DNA from: Corynebacterium sp. NML98-0116
GTDB taxonomy: Bacteria > Actinomycetota > Actinomycetes > Mycobacteriales > Mycobacteriaceae
Length of the DNA stretch: 64,000 nt
Reading direction: 5' to 3'
Assembly: GCF_001767255.1 (NCBI RefSeq)
Contig: NZ_CP017639.1
Span: 1,882,875 to 1,946,874, forward strand
The position numbers and the translations under genes were made by a program. Positions within the stretch are counted from its first letter, which is position 1, and each line of letters opens with the position of its first letter. This document shows positions 17,355 to 26,651 of the stretch, piece by piece. The notes below the pieces were generated by a model. The model did no database searches, was not told the DNA's origin, and was given only the letters and a program-made list of their open reading frames with translations.

Positions 17355-19826
17355 ATGAGCACAGCACCTACACCAACGCCGACTCCCGTGAGTCGGCGTA
17401 AATTTCTCCAATGGTCAGGCCTCGTAGGAGGCGCAGCCGTAGCGACGACGGCCGTCTCTGGCACGCTCCTGCGCGGCACCCCAGGTGTCGGCGTCGCCGA
17501 AGCCGCAGAAGGCACAAGCACCGACCCGAAGTTCGTCTGGTCCGCCTGCACCGTCAACTGCGGCTCCCGCTGCCCACTGCGCCTCCAAGTTGAGGACGGG
17601 CGCGTCACCCGCGTCCTTCCCGACGATGGCGGCGACAACTCCATCGGCTCGCAGCAGATCCGCGCATGTGTGCGTGGACGCTCGATCCGCCACCGGATCT
17701 ACAACCCGGACCGCTTGAAGACCCCGCTGAAGCGCAAGCCGGGCACGAAGCGCGGCGACGGCGAGTGGATCGAAATCTCCTGGGAGCAGGCGCTCGACGA
17801 AATCGCCGACCAGATGAAGGGCATCCTGGACAAATACGGCAACGAGTCCATCTACCTCGCGTACGGCACGGGCACCATCGGCGGCACCGTCGCGCGCTCC
17901 TGGCCGCCTGTCGAGACTCCTTTCGCACGGTTTATGAACCTCATCGGCGGCTACCTGAACCACTACGCCGACTACTCCACCGCGCAGATCACGGCAGCCT
18001 ACCCGTACCACTACGGTTCCTGGGTCACGTCGAACTCCTTCGACGACGTGAAGAACTCCAAGCTGCAGGTCATGTTCGGCAACAACCCGCTTGAGACCCG
18101 CATGTCCGGTGGTGGCGAGACGTTCGTCACCCAGCAGACGAAACGCAAGTACGGCGTGAAGACCATCGTGATCGACCCGCGCTACTCCGAGACCGCAGTC
18201 GGCCTTGGCGACGAATGGGTTCCGATCCGCCCGGGCACCGACGCAGCGCTCGTGGCAGGTATCGCGCACGTACTGCTCTCCGAGAACCTGCACGACCAAG
18301 CGTTCCTGGACAAGTATTGTGTCGGCTTTGACGAGGACCACATGCCGAAGGGCGCGCCGAAGAACGGCTCGTACCGCTCCTACATTGAGGGCAAGGGGCC
18401 AGATGGCGTCGAAAAGACTCCTGAGTGGGCCGCCCGCGTCTGCGGTGTACCCGCGCAGAAGATCCGCCAGCTTGCCCGCGAGATGGGCACCGCAAAACCA
18501 ACCGCAATTACCCAGGGCTGGGGTCCGCAGCGCCACGCGAACGGCGAGAACCAGTCGCGCGCGGTGTTTACGCTGGCAGCGCTGCTCGGGCAGATCGGTA
18601 TCCCTGGTGGAGGCACCGGCGCTCGCGAGGGCTCGGCAAGCTTGCCGATGACGTACCCGTTCAACACACAGTACGAGAACCCGGTGGAGACCTCGATCTC
18701 GGTTGCAATGTGGCCACAGGCCGTCGACCACGGCCCAGCAATGACCAAGACGAAGGACGGCGTGCGTGGCAAAGACAAACTCGACGTCCCGATCAAGATG
18801 ATCTGGCAATACGCCGGCAACACCAACACGAACCAGCACGGCGATCTCAATCGCACGGTCGAGCTGCTTCGCGACGACTCCAAGGCCGAACTCATCGTCG
18901 TCAGCGACATCCAGATGACGGTGTCCGCGCGCTACGCGGACTACGTTCTGCCGGACTGCTCCACCGCTGAGCAAACCGACATCATCCAGCAGGGCTCGGC
19001 GGGCAACCTGGAGTACACCATCCTGGCCTCCAGCGCGATCAAGCCACTGTACGACTGCCGGCCGATTTACGACGTCATCGCCGACCTCGCTGAACGCTTC
19101 GGTGTGCGCGACAAATTCACCGAAGGCCGCACCCAGGAAGAGTGGCTGCGCTACACCCTCGACGAATCCCGCAAGGAGATTCCGGAGCTGCCATCCTTTG
19201 AGGAGCTCAAGAAGATGGGTGTGTGGCGTCGAGAAGGCGAAACCACGGTCGCACTGAAAGACTTCCGTGAGGACCCAGTGGCCAACCCCCTGGAGACCCC
19301 GAGCGGCAAGATCGAGATCTTCTCCTCCGAGCTCTACGAAATGTCGAAGGAGTGGGAGTTTGACCCGAACATCGCAGGCGACAAGCTGACACCGCTGCCG
19401 GAGCAGGTCGCAACTTGGGAAGGCGCCGAGGAAGCCGCAGAGAACAAGGAGTACCCGCTGCAGGTCATCGGCCACCACACCAAGGGCCGCACCCACTCCT
19501 CCTACGGCAACGTCGATTGGCTGCGCGACGACGCCCACCCGCAGGTCCTCTGGATCAACCCCATCGACGCCAAGGAACGCGGCATCAAGAACGACGACCC
19601 CGTCTACGCCTACAACAAGCGTGGCCGGATCCGCTCCATTGCCCGCGTCACCCCGCGAATCGCACCGGGTGTCATCTCGGTGCCGCAGGGTTCCTGGTTC
19701 AACCCGAAGGACGGCGGCGTGGACGTAGGGGCATCCGTCAATACGCTGACCAGCTGGCATCCCTCCCCTCTTGCCAAGGGCAACGCGCAGCACACGGCGC
19801 TGTGCCAGGTTGAAAAAGCGAAATAA
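17355..19826 (+). CDS. dmsA: DMSO/selenate-type molybdopterin oxidoreductase, catalytic subunit (DmsA-like)
   Basis: 823-aa bis-MGD enzyme exported by Tat: the N-terminus has SRRKFLQWSGLVGGAAV (twin Arg) and a cleavage region near GVGVAEAAEG. A [4Fe-4S] motif CTVNCGSRC with a distal Cys in QIRACVRGRS follows. The segment GYLNHYADYSTAQITA resembles the DmsA region whose Ser ligates Mo. The C-terminal MGD domain contains HHTKGRTHSSYGN. The substrate (DMSO, TMAO, selenate or other) cannot be read from sequence. First gene of a four-gene unit dmsABC-chaperone. Confidence 0.9.
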   Translation: MSTAPTPTPTPVSRRKFLQWSGLVGGAAVATTAVSGTLLRGTPGVGVAEAAEGTSTDPKFVWSACTVNCGSRCPLRLQVEDGRVTRVLPDDGGDNSIGSQQIRACVRGRSIRHRIYNPDRLKTPLKRKPGTKRGDGEWIEISWEQALDEIADQMKGILDKYGNESIYLAYGTGTIGGTVARSWPPVETPFARFMNLIGGYLNHYADYSTAQITAAYPYHYGSWVTSNSFDDVKNSKLQVMFGNNPLETRMSGGGETFVTQQTKRKYGVKTIVIDPRYSETAVGLGDEWVPIRPGTDAALVAGIAHVLLSENLHDQAFLDKYCVGFDEDHMPKGAPKNGSYRSYIEGKGPDGVEKTPEWAARVCGVPAQKIRQLAREMGTAKPTAITQGWGPQRHANGENQSRAVFTLAALLGQIGIPGGGTGAREGSASLPMTYPFNTQYENPVETSISVAMWPQAVDHGPAMTKTKDGVRGKDKLDVPIKMIWQYAGNTNTNQHGDLNRTVELLRDDSKAELIVVSDIQMTVSARYADYVLPDCSTAEQTDIIQQGSAGNLEYTILASSAIKPLYDCRPIYDVIADLAERFGVRDKFTEGRTQEEWLRYTLDESRKEIPELPSFEELKKMGVWRREGETTVALKDFREDPVANPLETPSGKIEIFSSELYEMSKEWEFDPNIAGDKLTPLPEQVATWEGAEEAAENKEYPLQVIGHHTKGRTHSSYGNVDWLRDDAHPQVLWINPIDAKERGIKNDDPVYAYNKRGRIRSIARVTPRIAPGVISVPQGSWFNPKDGGVDVGASVNTLTSWHPSPLAKGNAQHTALCQVEKAK

Positions 19827-19851
19827 CAACACCAAGGAGTGAAACAACAAC

Positions 19852-20496
19852 ATGGCTAACAACAACGACAAGCCGAGCAAGCGCCTTGGTTTCTTCTTCG
19901 ACCAGACCTTGTGCAACGGCTGCAAAGCCTGCCAGATCGCCTGCAAGGACAAGCACAACACACCGATCGGCGTGAACTGGCGCCGCGTGGTCGAGTACTC
20001 GGGCGGCGACTGGAACCGCAACGCCGACGGCGAGCTGACCACCAACACGTTCACCTACTACACATCGGTGTCCTGCAACCACTGTGACAACCCGATCTGC
20101 ACCAAGGTCTGTCCGACCACCGCGATGCACATCGGCGAGGACGGCGTCGTCTCCGTCGACCCGCACAAGTGCGTGGGCTGCCGCTACTGCGAGTGGGCGT
20201 GCCCCTACTCCGCGCCACAGTTCAACCCTGAAAAGGGCGTCATGACGAAGTGCGACCTGTGCGCCGACTACCGCGCAGAGGGCAAGGACCCGGCGTGCGT
20301 GGCCGCGTGCCCGTCGCGCGCGCTCGACTGGGGCCCTATCGACGAGCTGCGCAAGGAACACGGCGACGTCGCCGGCATCGCGCCGCTGCCGGACCCAACG
20401 TTTACCGAACCACGCCTGACCATCAAGCCGCACAAGGACGCAAAGCGCTGGGACGCGTTGGATGCTGGCGAGATCATGAACCCGGAAGAGGTCTAA
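19852..20496 (+). CDS. dmsB: Four-cluster ferredoxin subunit (DmsB-like)
   Basis: 214-aa electron-transfer subunit that passes electrons from the membrane anchor to DmsA. Four Cys groups suited to [4Fe-4S] clusters are visible: CNGCKACQIAC, CNHCDNPICTKVC, CVGCRYCEWAC and CDLCADY with CVAAC. It starts 25 nt after dmsA with an AAGGAG ribosome binding site. It has no signal peptide, consistent with co-export with DmsA by hitch-hiking on Tat. Confidence 0.92.
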   Translation: MANNNDKPSKRLGFFFDQTLCNGCKACQIACKDKHNTPIGVNWRRVVEYSGGDWNRNADGELTTNTFTYYTSVSCNHCDNPICTKVCPTTAMHIGEDGVVSVDPHKCVGCRYCEWACPYSAPQFNPEKGVMTKCDLCADYRAEGKDPACVAACPSRALDWGPIDELRKEHGDVAGIAPLPDPTFTEPRLTIKPHKDAKRWDALDAGEIMNPEEV

Positions 20497-20499
20497 CTC

Positions 20500-21441
20500 A
20501 TGAATATGCACGAATGGCCCCTCACGTTTTTCACCACGTTCGGGCAGATGGCGGTCGGCGCGTTCTTCGTCCTCGGCGTCATCACAATGGTGGGACGCAC
20601 CCGCTACTCCGCGAACGCGATTAACCGCATTTGTGTGCCGGCGCTCTACGCAATCGGCCCAATCATGATCGCAGGCTTCTGCCTCGCGTTCTTCCACCTC
20701 GGCAACCCGATCAACGCGCTGAACGTGATGCGCCACATCAGTTCCTCCGGGCTCACCCAGGAGCTCGTGGGCGGCTGCATCTTCGCGGCGCTCGGCTTCC
20801 TGTTCGCTGCCTGCCAGTTCTTCGACTGGGGCTCCGTGGGCACCCGCACAACCATCGCGGTCATCACCGCGATTGCCGGCATCGGGTTCATCGCCACCAT
20901 GGCGCGCCTCTACATGCTGCCCACGATCCCATCGTGGAACCACTGGACCACCCCGGCAGCGTTCTACCTCTCCGCCGCGGTCACAGGTCTGCTCGCGATT
21001 GCGGTCGCGCTCACGGCGTACAACTGGCTCGAAGACTCCGAGCTGATCAAGAAGCTCATCCCGTCCGCGCGCAACGAAGACCAGACCGACGCCCAGAAGG
21101 AAGAGGTCTGGGACCTCATCCACGCCTCGCTGCGCTGGATCGGCATCGCGCTGACCGTCGTCGTGCCGCTCATTTTCATCGTGATGGTGTTCAACTACGG
21201 CCGCCCCGCGGGCCCGAACCCGGCGCAGTTTGAGTTCAACATGACCGCATTCGTCATCCGCATTGGGCTCCTGCTGGTCGGTGCGTTCATCGTGGGCCTC
21301 ATCCTGGCGTTCGGCGGCCGCACCCGCCGCCCCACCTCGAGCGCGATGCTGTGGATCACCGTCGCGTACATCCTGGTGGTCATCGCGGAGCTGCTCGGCC
21401 GCTTCATGTTCTACGGTGCAGTCGACCGGATCGGAATCTGA
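20500..21441 (+). CDS. dmsC: Membrane anchor subunit (DmsC-like)
   Basis: 313-aa integral membrane protein with about eight helices, starting MNMHEWPLTFFTTFGQMAVGAF. It matches the DmsC layout, which oxidises menaquinol and anchors DmsAB. The start lies 3 nt after dmsB, and the stop TGA overlaps the ATG of the chaperone gene (21441) by one base. Confidence 0.9.
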   Translation: MNMHEWPLTFFTTFGQMAVGAFFVLGVITMVGRTRYSANAINRICVPALYAIGPIMIAGFCLAFFHLGNPINALNVMRHISSSGLTQELVGGCIFAALGFLFAACQFFDWGSVGTRTTIAVITAIAGIGFIATMARLYMLPTIPSWNHWTTPAAFYLSAAVTGLLAIAVALTAYNWLEDSELIKKLIPSARNEDQTDAQKEEVWDLIHASLRWIGIALTVVVPLIFIVMVFNYGRPAGPNPAQFEFNMTAFVIRIGLLLVGAFIVGLILAFGGRTRRPTSSAMLWITVAYILVVIAELLGRFMFYGAVDRIGI

Positions 21442-22043
21442 TGCACACTGAGTTAGTTGAACGCTGCCACATCGCGGCAGACATCGTGGGGCAGATCTTT
21501 CTCGACGAGCCGCAAGGCCCGCTTCTCGACGCCCTCTCCGACCCTTCCTTCCTGCAGTCATGGCCGCTCGAGGACGACGCCTCGCAGCAAGCCATCAACG
21601 CCCTGCTGGAAGCGGAGCGCGACACCGCCGAAGCGTTGCAGCGAGACCACCTCTACCTGTTCATTGGCGTAAGCTCCCCGCTTGCCCAGCCGTACGAGTC
21701 CCCGTACTTTTCCAAGGACGGACTCGTCATGGATGAGGACGCCGCGGCCGTCGCCGCCGTTTACCACCAGGTCGGCTTTGACCCCGGCGCCGATAACCTC
21801 CCGCCGGACCACATCGGGCTGGAGTTCCGCTGTATCAGCCACATGTGCGCCCTGGCACTCAGCGCGTCCTCCGAGGCCGATCAAGCCGCCGCGTTGGCCG
21901 TGCTGCGCTCCTTCACCGCCGAGCACCCCGCCCGCTTCGCTGAGCAGGTGCTTGGGGGCGTCGAAAAGCATGCGAACACCGCGATCTACCGGGCGCTGCC
22001 TGGGCTTACGCGGGGTGTGCTGGCCGCCGTCGAAACCCTCTAA
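21441..22043 (+). CDS. dmsD: TorD/DmsD-family molybdoenzyme chaperone
   Basis: 200-aa soluble all-helical protein starting MHTELVERCHIAADIVGQIF. The LYLFIGVSSPLAQPYESPYF segment and DNLPPDHIGLEF (typical D-P-D-H region) fit the TorD/DmsD family, which binds the Tat signal peptide and assists cofactor loading. The ATG at 21441 overlaps the dmsC stop (TGATG type), so it is translationally coupled; a longer in-frame form inside dmsC is unlikely. Family confident, exact orthology not. Confidence 0.83.
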   Translation: MHTELVERCHIAADIVGQIFLDEPQGPLLDALSDPSFLQSWPLEDDASQQAINALLEAERDTAEALQRDHLYLFIGVSSPLAQPYESPYFSKDGLVMDEDAAAVAAVYHQVGFDPGADNLPPDHIGLEFRCISHMCALALSASSEADQAAALAVLRSFTAEHPARFAEQVLGGVEKHANTAIYRALPGLTRGVLAAVETL

Positions 22044-22047
22044 TACG

Positions 22048-22086
22048 AAAGCTCCCCACGTCGTCGTTGACGAGTGGGGAGCTTTT
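22048..22086. terminator. Bidirectional terminator between dms and rplO
   Basis: 12-bp stem AAAGCTCCCCAC/GTGGGGAGCTTT with A-run on one side and T-run on the other, placed between convergent genes (dmsD stop 22043, rplO stop 22115). It can serve both strands. Confidence 0.85.
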
Positions 22087-22114
22087 CTCTGCGCTGTGGC
22101 GCGAAGATGAAGGC

Positions 22115-22564
22115 TTATGCCTGGGTGGTGGACCCGCCGGCTGCCTCGATCTTCTCAACCGCAGACTTGGAGAACTTGGTAGCGGTGACGTCCAACTTGA
22201 CGTTGATGTCGCCGTTGCCCAGCACCTTGACTGGGTGGTTCTTGCGAACCAGGCCAGCTGCGACGATGTCGTCGATGGTGATGGTGCCGCCGTTCGGGAA
22301 CGCTTCTGCGAGCGCCTGAACGTTGACTACCTGGTACTCCACGCGGTTCGGGTTCTTGAAGCCCTTGAGCTTCGGCAGGCGCATGTGAAGTGGCATCTGG
22401 CCACCCTCGAATGCTGCGGAGACCTGCTTGCGAGCCTTGGTGCCCTTGGTACCACGGCCAGCGGTCTTGCCGCCCTTGCCTGCTTCACCGCGACCTACGC
22501 GGAACTTTGGTTTGTTAGCGCCCTTTGCTGGGCGCAGATCATGGAGCTTGATAATTTCAGCCAT
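22115..22564 (-). CDS. rplO: 50S ribosomal protein L15
   Basis: 149-aa uL15 starting [20 protein letters not shown] with the Gly/Lys-rich segment [22 protein letters not shown] late-assembling 23S rRNA binder. It is the last gene of the distal spc group; the usual next gene secY is displaced by 4.5 kb. Confidence 0.96.
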   Translation of the reverse strand: MAEIIKLHDLRPAKGANKPKFRVGRGEAGKGGKTAGRGTKGTKARKQVSAAFEGGQMPLHMRLPKLKGFKNPNRVEYQVVNVQALAEAFPNGGTITIDDIVAAGLVRKNHPVKVLGNGDINVKLDVTATKFSKSAVEKIEAAGGSTTQA

Positions 22565-22570
22565 GTTGTT

Positions 22571-22756
22571 CTACTCCCCTGCAACTTCTTCGACGGTAAC
22601 GAGGTGGCGAACCTTCAGGATCTGTCCACGGGTTGCGGCGTTGTCCTTCTTAATGACGGACTGGCCGATCTTGCGCAGACCGAGAGCCTCGAGGTTCTTA
22701 CGGGTCAGTGGCTTCTCGCCAACCTTGCCGTGGTGCAATGTGATCTTCAAAGCCAT
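22571..22756 (-). CDS. rpmD: 50S ribosomal protein L30
   Basis: 61-aa uL30 (MALKITLHHGKVGEKPLTRK; LGLRKIGQSVIKKDN), the normal bacterial short form. It lies between rpsE (5 nt upstream) and rplO (6 nt downstream). Confidence 0.95.
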   Translation of the reverse strand: MALKITLHHGKVGEKPLTRKNLEALGLRKIGQSVIKKDNAATRGQILKVRHLVTVEEVAGE

Positions 22757-22761
22757 TGTTC

Positions 22762-23397
22762 TTACGCCTCCTGTCCTGCGCGTGCGCGCAGCATGCGAGC
22801 AGGTGCGACGTCCTCGAGGTCCTTGCCACGCTTCGCAGCAACTTCCTCAGGGCGTACGAGCTGCTTGAGACCTGCAACCGTTGCCTGAACAACGTTCAGA
22901 GCGTTGTCAGAACCGATCGACTTAGCAAGGATGTCCTGGACGCCAGCGCACTCGAGCACTGGGCGAACTGCGCCACCGGCGATAACACCGGTACCTGGTG
23001 CAGCCGGGCGCAGCATAACGATGCCTGCTGCCTCTTCTGCCTGGACTGGGTGAGGAATGGTGCCACCGATCATCGGGACGCGGAAGAAGTTCTTACGTGC
23101 TTCTTCTGCACCCTTCTGGATAGCGGCAGGAACTTCCTTTGCCTTGCCGTAGCCAACGCCGACCATGCCCTTGCCGTCGCCAACGACGACGAGAGCGGTG
23201 AAGGACATGTTGCGTCCGCCCTTCACGGTCTTTGCGACACGGTTGATGGTGATGACGCGCTCGATGTACTTGTCGCGGTCATCATTCTGGTTGCGACGAT
23301 CATCGCGACGGCCACGGCCACCGCGGTTGTTGCGCTCATTCTTCTTGTTCTGGTTGTCGGCGGAGCGTCCGCCGTCACGCCGTTCACGTTCGGCCAT
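22762..23397 (-). CDS. rpsE: 30S ribosomal protein S5
   Basis: 211-aa uS5 with a long, very polar N-terminal extension (about residues 1-45, rich in Arg, Asn and Asp) before the core [23 protein letters not shown]. The core has the double-stranded RNA-binding fold and the [17 protein letters not shown] segment. S5 lines the mRNA entry site and affects decoding accuracy. The extension is seen in other actinobacteria; here it is notably low-complexity. Confidence 0.96.
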   Translation of the reverse strand: MAERERRDGGRSADNQNKKNERNNRGGRGRRDDRRNQNDDRDKYIERVITINRVAKTVKGGRNMSFTALVVVGDGKGMVGVGYGKAKEVPAAIQKGAEEARKNFFRVPMIGGTIPHPVQAEEAAGIVMLRPAAPGTGVIAGGAVRPVLECAGVQDILAKSIGSDNALNVVQATVAGLKQLVRPEEVAAKRGKDLEDVAPARMLRARAGQEA

Positions 23398-23437
23398 TAC
23401 GCGATCCTTCCGTTGATGGTGATGATTGCGGTGGTCA

Positions 23438-23842
23438 TTAGAACTTCAGACCACCTTCACGAGCGGCGTCGGCAAGAGCTGCGACGCGACCGTGGTACTT
23501 GTAACCTGCGCGGTCGAAGACGATAGCTTCGATGCCTGCAGCCTTGGCGCGCTCAGCGATCAGCTGGCCAACCTTGGCTGCCTTTGCCTTCTTGTCACCT
23601 TCCATTGCGCGCACGTCAGCCTCGATGGAGGATGCCGCTGCGAGTGTGTGGCCAGCGAGATCGTCGATCAGCTGGACGTGGATGTGACGCGAAGAGCGGT
23701 GCACAACGAGACGTGGGGTCTCCGGGGTGCCGCGCAGCGTCTTGCGGATACGGAAGTGGCGACGTGCACGAGCCTCGCGGCGGCGGGAGGAAATATCCTT
23801 GCCGACCGGGGTGCGCTTGGTGTTCTCTGCAGAATTGCTCAT
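23438..23842 (-). CDS. rplR: 50S ribosomal protein L18
   Basis: 134-aa uL18 ([28 protein letters not shown] near the N-terminus; [18 protein letters not shown] in the core). It binds 5S rRNA together with L5. The start lies 2 nt after the rplF stop; rpsE follows after 40 nt. Confidence 0.96.
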   Translation of the reverse strand: MSNSAENTKRTPVGKDISSRRREARARRHFRIRKTLRGTPETPRLVVHRSSRHIHVQLIDDLAGHTLAAASSIEADVRAMEGDKKAKAAKVGQLIAERAKAAGIEAIVFDRAGYKYHGRVAALADAAREGGLKF

Positions 23843-23844
23843 GA

Positions 23845-24381
23845 TTACTTACCCGTCTTTCCGACCTTGCGGCGAATCTGCTCACCTTCGTAGCGGATGC
23901 CCTTACCCTTGTATGGGTCATCCTTACGGAGGCGGCGGATGTTAGCCGCGATCTGGCCAACCTGCTGCTTGTCAATGCCCTCGATGGAGAACTTGGTGTT
24001 GCCATCGACTGCGAAGCTGATCCCTTCCGGAGCCTCAATGAGGATCGGGTGGGAGTAGCCGAGCGAGAACTCGAGGTTCTTGCCCTTGGCCTGGACACGG
24101 TAGCCGACACCGAAGATCTCCATGTTGATCTTGTAGCCCTCGGTCACGCCAACAACGAGGTTGTTGACCATGGAACGGGACAGACCGTGCAGCGCACGGT
24201 GCTTGCGGTGATCGTCCGGACGGGAGACGACAATCTCGTTGTCCTCAACCGCAGCGGTGATTGGCTCAGGCAGCTCGAAGTTGAGGGAACCCTTAGGGCC
24301 CTTGACCTCTACGACCTGACCGTTAATTTTAACTTCGGCACCATTCGGGATGGCGATGGGTGCATTACCTACACGCGACAT
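23845..24381 (-). CDS. rplF: 50S ribosomal protein L6
   Basis: 178-aa uL6, [20 protein letters not shown], with the conserved C-terminal [21 protein letters not shown]. Two-domain protein near the sarcin-ricin loop, where elongation factors bind. It lies 18 nt after rpsH. Confidence 0.97.
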   Translation of the reverse strand: MSRVGNAPIAIPNGAEVKINGQVVEVKGPKGSLNFELPEPITAAVEDNEIVVSRPDDHRKHRALHGLSRSMVNNLVVGVTEGYKINMEIFGVGYRVQAKGKNLEFSLGYSHPILIEAPEGISFAVDGNTKFSIEGIDKQQVGQIAANIRRLRKDDPYKGKGIRYEGEQIRRKVGKTGK

Positions 24382-24399
24382 AGTCTTTTCAACCTCCCT

Positions 24400-24798
24400 T
24401 TACCAGACGTAGGCGAGAACTTCTCCGCCTACACCCTTCTCCTGGGCCTGACGGTCAGTGAGGAGACCCTGGGACGTGGAGATGATCGCCACACCCAGAC
24501 CACCCAGCACCTGCGGCAGGTCGTTGGACTTTGCGTACACGCGCAGACCAGGCTTGGACACGCGACGCAGGCCAGCGATGGCAGCCTCACGGGTCGGGCC
24601 GTACTTGAGGTCCAGGGTCAGCTGCTTGCCAACCTTGGCGTCCTCAACCTTGTAATCAGCAATGTAGCCTTCCTGCTTCAGGATCTCGGCGATGTTTGCC
24701 TTGATCTTGGAGGAAGGCATTGTCACGCTCTCGTGCTGTGCGTGCGACGCGTTGCGCACGCGAGACAGCATGTCTGCGATTGGATCAGTCATCGTCAT
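24400..24798 (-). CDS. rpsH: 30S ribosomal protein S8
   Basis: 132-aa uS8 starting [21 protein letters not shown]; the C-terminus [22 protein letters not shown] is typical. The ATG at 24798 is preferred over an upstream ATG (24852) because the extension ([18 protein letters not shown]) is not part of S8. S8 represses spc translation in E. coli. The gene normally between rplE and rpsH, rpsN (S14), is absent here, and about 3.6 kb of other genes sit in that place. Confidence 0.95.
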   Translation of the reverse strand: MTMTDPIADMLSRVRNASHAQHESVTMPSSKIKANIAEILKQEGYIADYKVEDAKVGKQLTLDLKYGPTREAAIAGLRRVSKPGLRVYAKSNDLPQVLGGLGVAIISTSQGLLTDRQAQEKGVGGEVLAYVW

Positions 24799-25120
24799 AA
24801 GATGTGACCGTTTACCTTTCTCGTTGCGGTTCCCTACCCACCTGACCAGCAAGACTATGTCGTGCCAGGTCGCGTTTTCCGCATGATCTGTCGGGGGCTA
24901 CTTCACGCTCCCCACGCTCAATAACGCGGGGCGCTCGCCGCCTCCCTTGCACGCGGTCCGCTTCTCGGCGGGGGCCTGCAACAAAGTTGGATGTACAATG
25001 TTCTCTCGGATTTTGCGCGCAGACAACCATCTGTGCACAAGTCCGTTTGGCCACATTACACTCCCTCTATCCAAGAAACAAGTCACGTTGGCCCGATCGC
25101 TGCGTCGTATAGTCGGTGCT
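24799..25120. promoter_or_regulatory. Divergent rpsH/amidohydrolase control region; leaderless -10 for the amidohydrolase
   Basis: About 320 bp between divergent genes. On the plus strand TATAGT (25108-25113) ends 8 nt before the ATG of the amidohydrolase, so transcription should start at or next to the start codon, giving a leaderless mRNA as is common in corynebacteria; no good -35 was seen. On the minus strand TAGTCT near 24855 is a possible -10 for the rpsH group (weak). No other gene is visible. Confidence 0.4.
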
Positions 25121-26353
25121 ATGAAGCACCTCGACGAACTTTTCGACGCCCTCTCCGCCACCCGCACGCACCGCGAGGAGCTCTACCGCTGGTTCCACCA
25201 ACACGCTGAACTCTCGATGCAGGAAACCCAGACCTCACAGCGCATCGTTCAGGAACTCGAGGCAGCCGGTATCCCATATTCGGTATTGGGCGAAACGGGC
25301 GTCGTCGCCACCATCGAAAACGGCCCCGGGCCCGTCGTCGCCCTGCGCGGCGATACTGACGGCCTCCCAGTCAAGGAGGATTCCGGCAAGGGCTACGCCT
25401 GCACGCAGACCCAAGTCGATGCTGCGACTGGGCAGGAGGTGCCGGTGTCCCACGCGTGTGGGCACGACTTCCATATTTGCTCGGTGCTCGCGGCTGTCGT
25501 CGCGTTCAACACTTGCCGCGACGCTTGGTCCGGCACGCTGGTGGGCGTATTCCAGCCCGGCGAGGAAACAGCCTCCGGCGCACGTTCGATGGTTGAGCAC
25601 GGTATCGCCGACGCGATCCCCCACCCCGACGTGTACTTGGGCCAACACGTGCTCGGCACGCTGCCGTTGGGCCATGTGGGGACCCGGCCGGGCCCGGTGC
25701 TCTCCCAGGCGTTCTCGGTGAAGGTCACAGTACACGGAGTGGGTTCGCACGGATCCATGCCTGAGATGGGCGTCGATGCGGTCTTGTTGGCGTCGACAAT
25801 TGTGACGAGGCTGCACACCGTAGTCTCCCGAGAGATTGCTGCTTCCGAAACCGCGGTGCTGACGGTCGGCGCGATCCATTCGGGAGCGAAATCCAACGTC
25901 ATCCCGGATAGCGCGGAGCTGCTGATCAATACCCGCGCCTATTCGGAGGCGACGAGCGCGCACCTCAAGGAGGCCATCGAACGCATCGTGCGCGCTGAGT
26001 GCGAGGCAGCGCGTAGCCCGCAGCTGCCCGAGTTCGAGTACTACGACGCCTACCCGCTCACCAGCAACGATGCCGCAGTAACGCAGCGGGTACGCAACGC
26101 CTTCGAGGCGCGATTCGGTGATGAAGCGCAGACGTTGGCGCAGGTCCCTGCCAGCGAGGACTTCTCGATCATCCCGGACGCGCTCGGCGTGCCGTATACG
26201 TTCTGGGGCCTCGGCGGCTTCGCCAGCTACCCGCATGCGCCGGGCAATCACAGCGCAGCGTTCGCGCCCGACCTCCAGCCGACACTCGACCGCGGCGCCG
26301 AAGCGATGGTAACGGCTGCGAGCGCGTGGCTCATCAACAAGAACGGCGACTAA
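25121..26353 (+). CDS. M20 family amidohydrolase / metallopeptidase
   Basis: 410-aa cytosolic M20D-type hydrolase (hippurate/N-acyl amino acid amidohydrolase group). Visible motifs: RGDTDGLPVKE, HACGHDFH (metal His and Asp), PGEETASGARSM (metal Glu pair), and a dimerisation-domain segment VHGVGSHGSMPEMGVDA. The likely reaction is removal of an acyl group from an amino acid; substrate unknown. The ATG at 25121 is chosen from the leaderless -10 and from homology starting at MKHLDELFDAL; a much longer in-frame extension exists but is not family-like. First gene of a probable unit with the DUF6457-like gene and fdhD. Confidence 0.88.
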   Translation: MKHLDELFDALSATRTHREELYRWFHQHAELSMQETQTSQRIVQELEAAGIPYSVLGETGVVATIENGPGPVVALRGDTDGLPVKEDSGKGYACTQTQVDAATGQEVPVSHACGHDFHICSVLAAVVAFNTCRDAWSGTLVGVFQPGEETASGARSMVEHGIADAIPHPDVYLGQHVLGTLPLGHVGTRPGPVLSQAFSVKVTVHGVGSHGSMPEMGVDAVLLASTIVTRLHTVVSREIAASETAVLTVGAIHSGAKSNVIPDSAELLINTRAYSEATSAHLKEAIERIVRAECEAARSPQLPEFEYYDAYPLTSNDAAVTQRVRNAFEARFGDEAQTLAQVPASEDFSIIPDALGVPYTFWGLGGFASYPHAPGNHSAAFAPDLQPTLDRGAEAMVTAASAWLINKNGD

Positions 26354-26363
26354 GGTGGCAAAC

Positions 26364-26651
26364 ATGGCTAACAACGAAGGTTTGCAATCAACACACGAGT
26401 GGCTCGAAGAGGTCTCCCGTACGCTCGGCGTTTCCCCGGATCTCACGCGCTCGCTGGTCGGCGACATTCTGAAGATGACAGCGGACGTCGCGCACAACGG
26501 CCCGTCGCGCCCGGCGGCTCCAACGACGGCGTTCGTCGTAGGCGTCGCAACCGGTGCGGCGCTCCAGGGCGATACTGATGCGGACTCAGCAACGACGCGC
26601 GCGGCGCTTGCCAAGGTAGCGAAGCTCCTGGAAACGTATGAGCAGGATTAA
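26364..26651 (+). CDS. DUF6457-like small protein linked to molybdenum-cofactor genes
   Basis: 95-aa helical protein (MANNEGLQSTHEWLEEVSRTLGVSPDLTRSLVGDILKM). The sequence fits the small DUF6457 family, found beside or fused to molybdopterin-guanine biosynthesis genes in actinobacteria; exact function unknown. AAGGTGG 5 nt before the ATG at 26364 marks the start; a GTG at 26355 would lie inside that ribosome binding site. It overlaps fdhD by 14 bp, supporting a role in formate dehydrogenase/molybdoenzyme maturation. Confidence 0.7.
   Translation: MANNEGLQSTHEWLEEVSRTLGVSPDLTRSLVGDILKMTADVAHNGPSRPAAPTTAFVVGVATGAALQGDTDADSATTRAALAKVAKLLETYEQD

Noticed and set aside
17415..20054. Minus-strand open frame of 879 codons across dmsA/dmsB
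   Set aside because: It is the antisense shadow of two strongly supported genes in GC-rich codon usage; no domain is recognisable and no ribosome binding site supports it.
19738..21561. Minus-strand 607-codon frame opposite dmsB/dmsC
   Set aside because: Low-complexity Arg/Glu/His-rich shadow of real genes with convincing cofactor and membrane features on the plus strand.
24947..25120. N-terminal extension of the amidohydrolase
   Set aside because: The extra 58 residues have no similarity to M20 enzymes, and a -10 element lies right before the later ATG.
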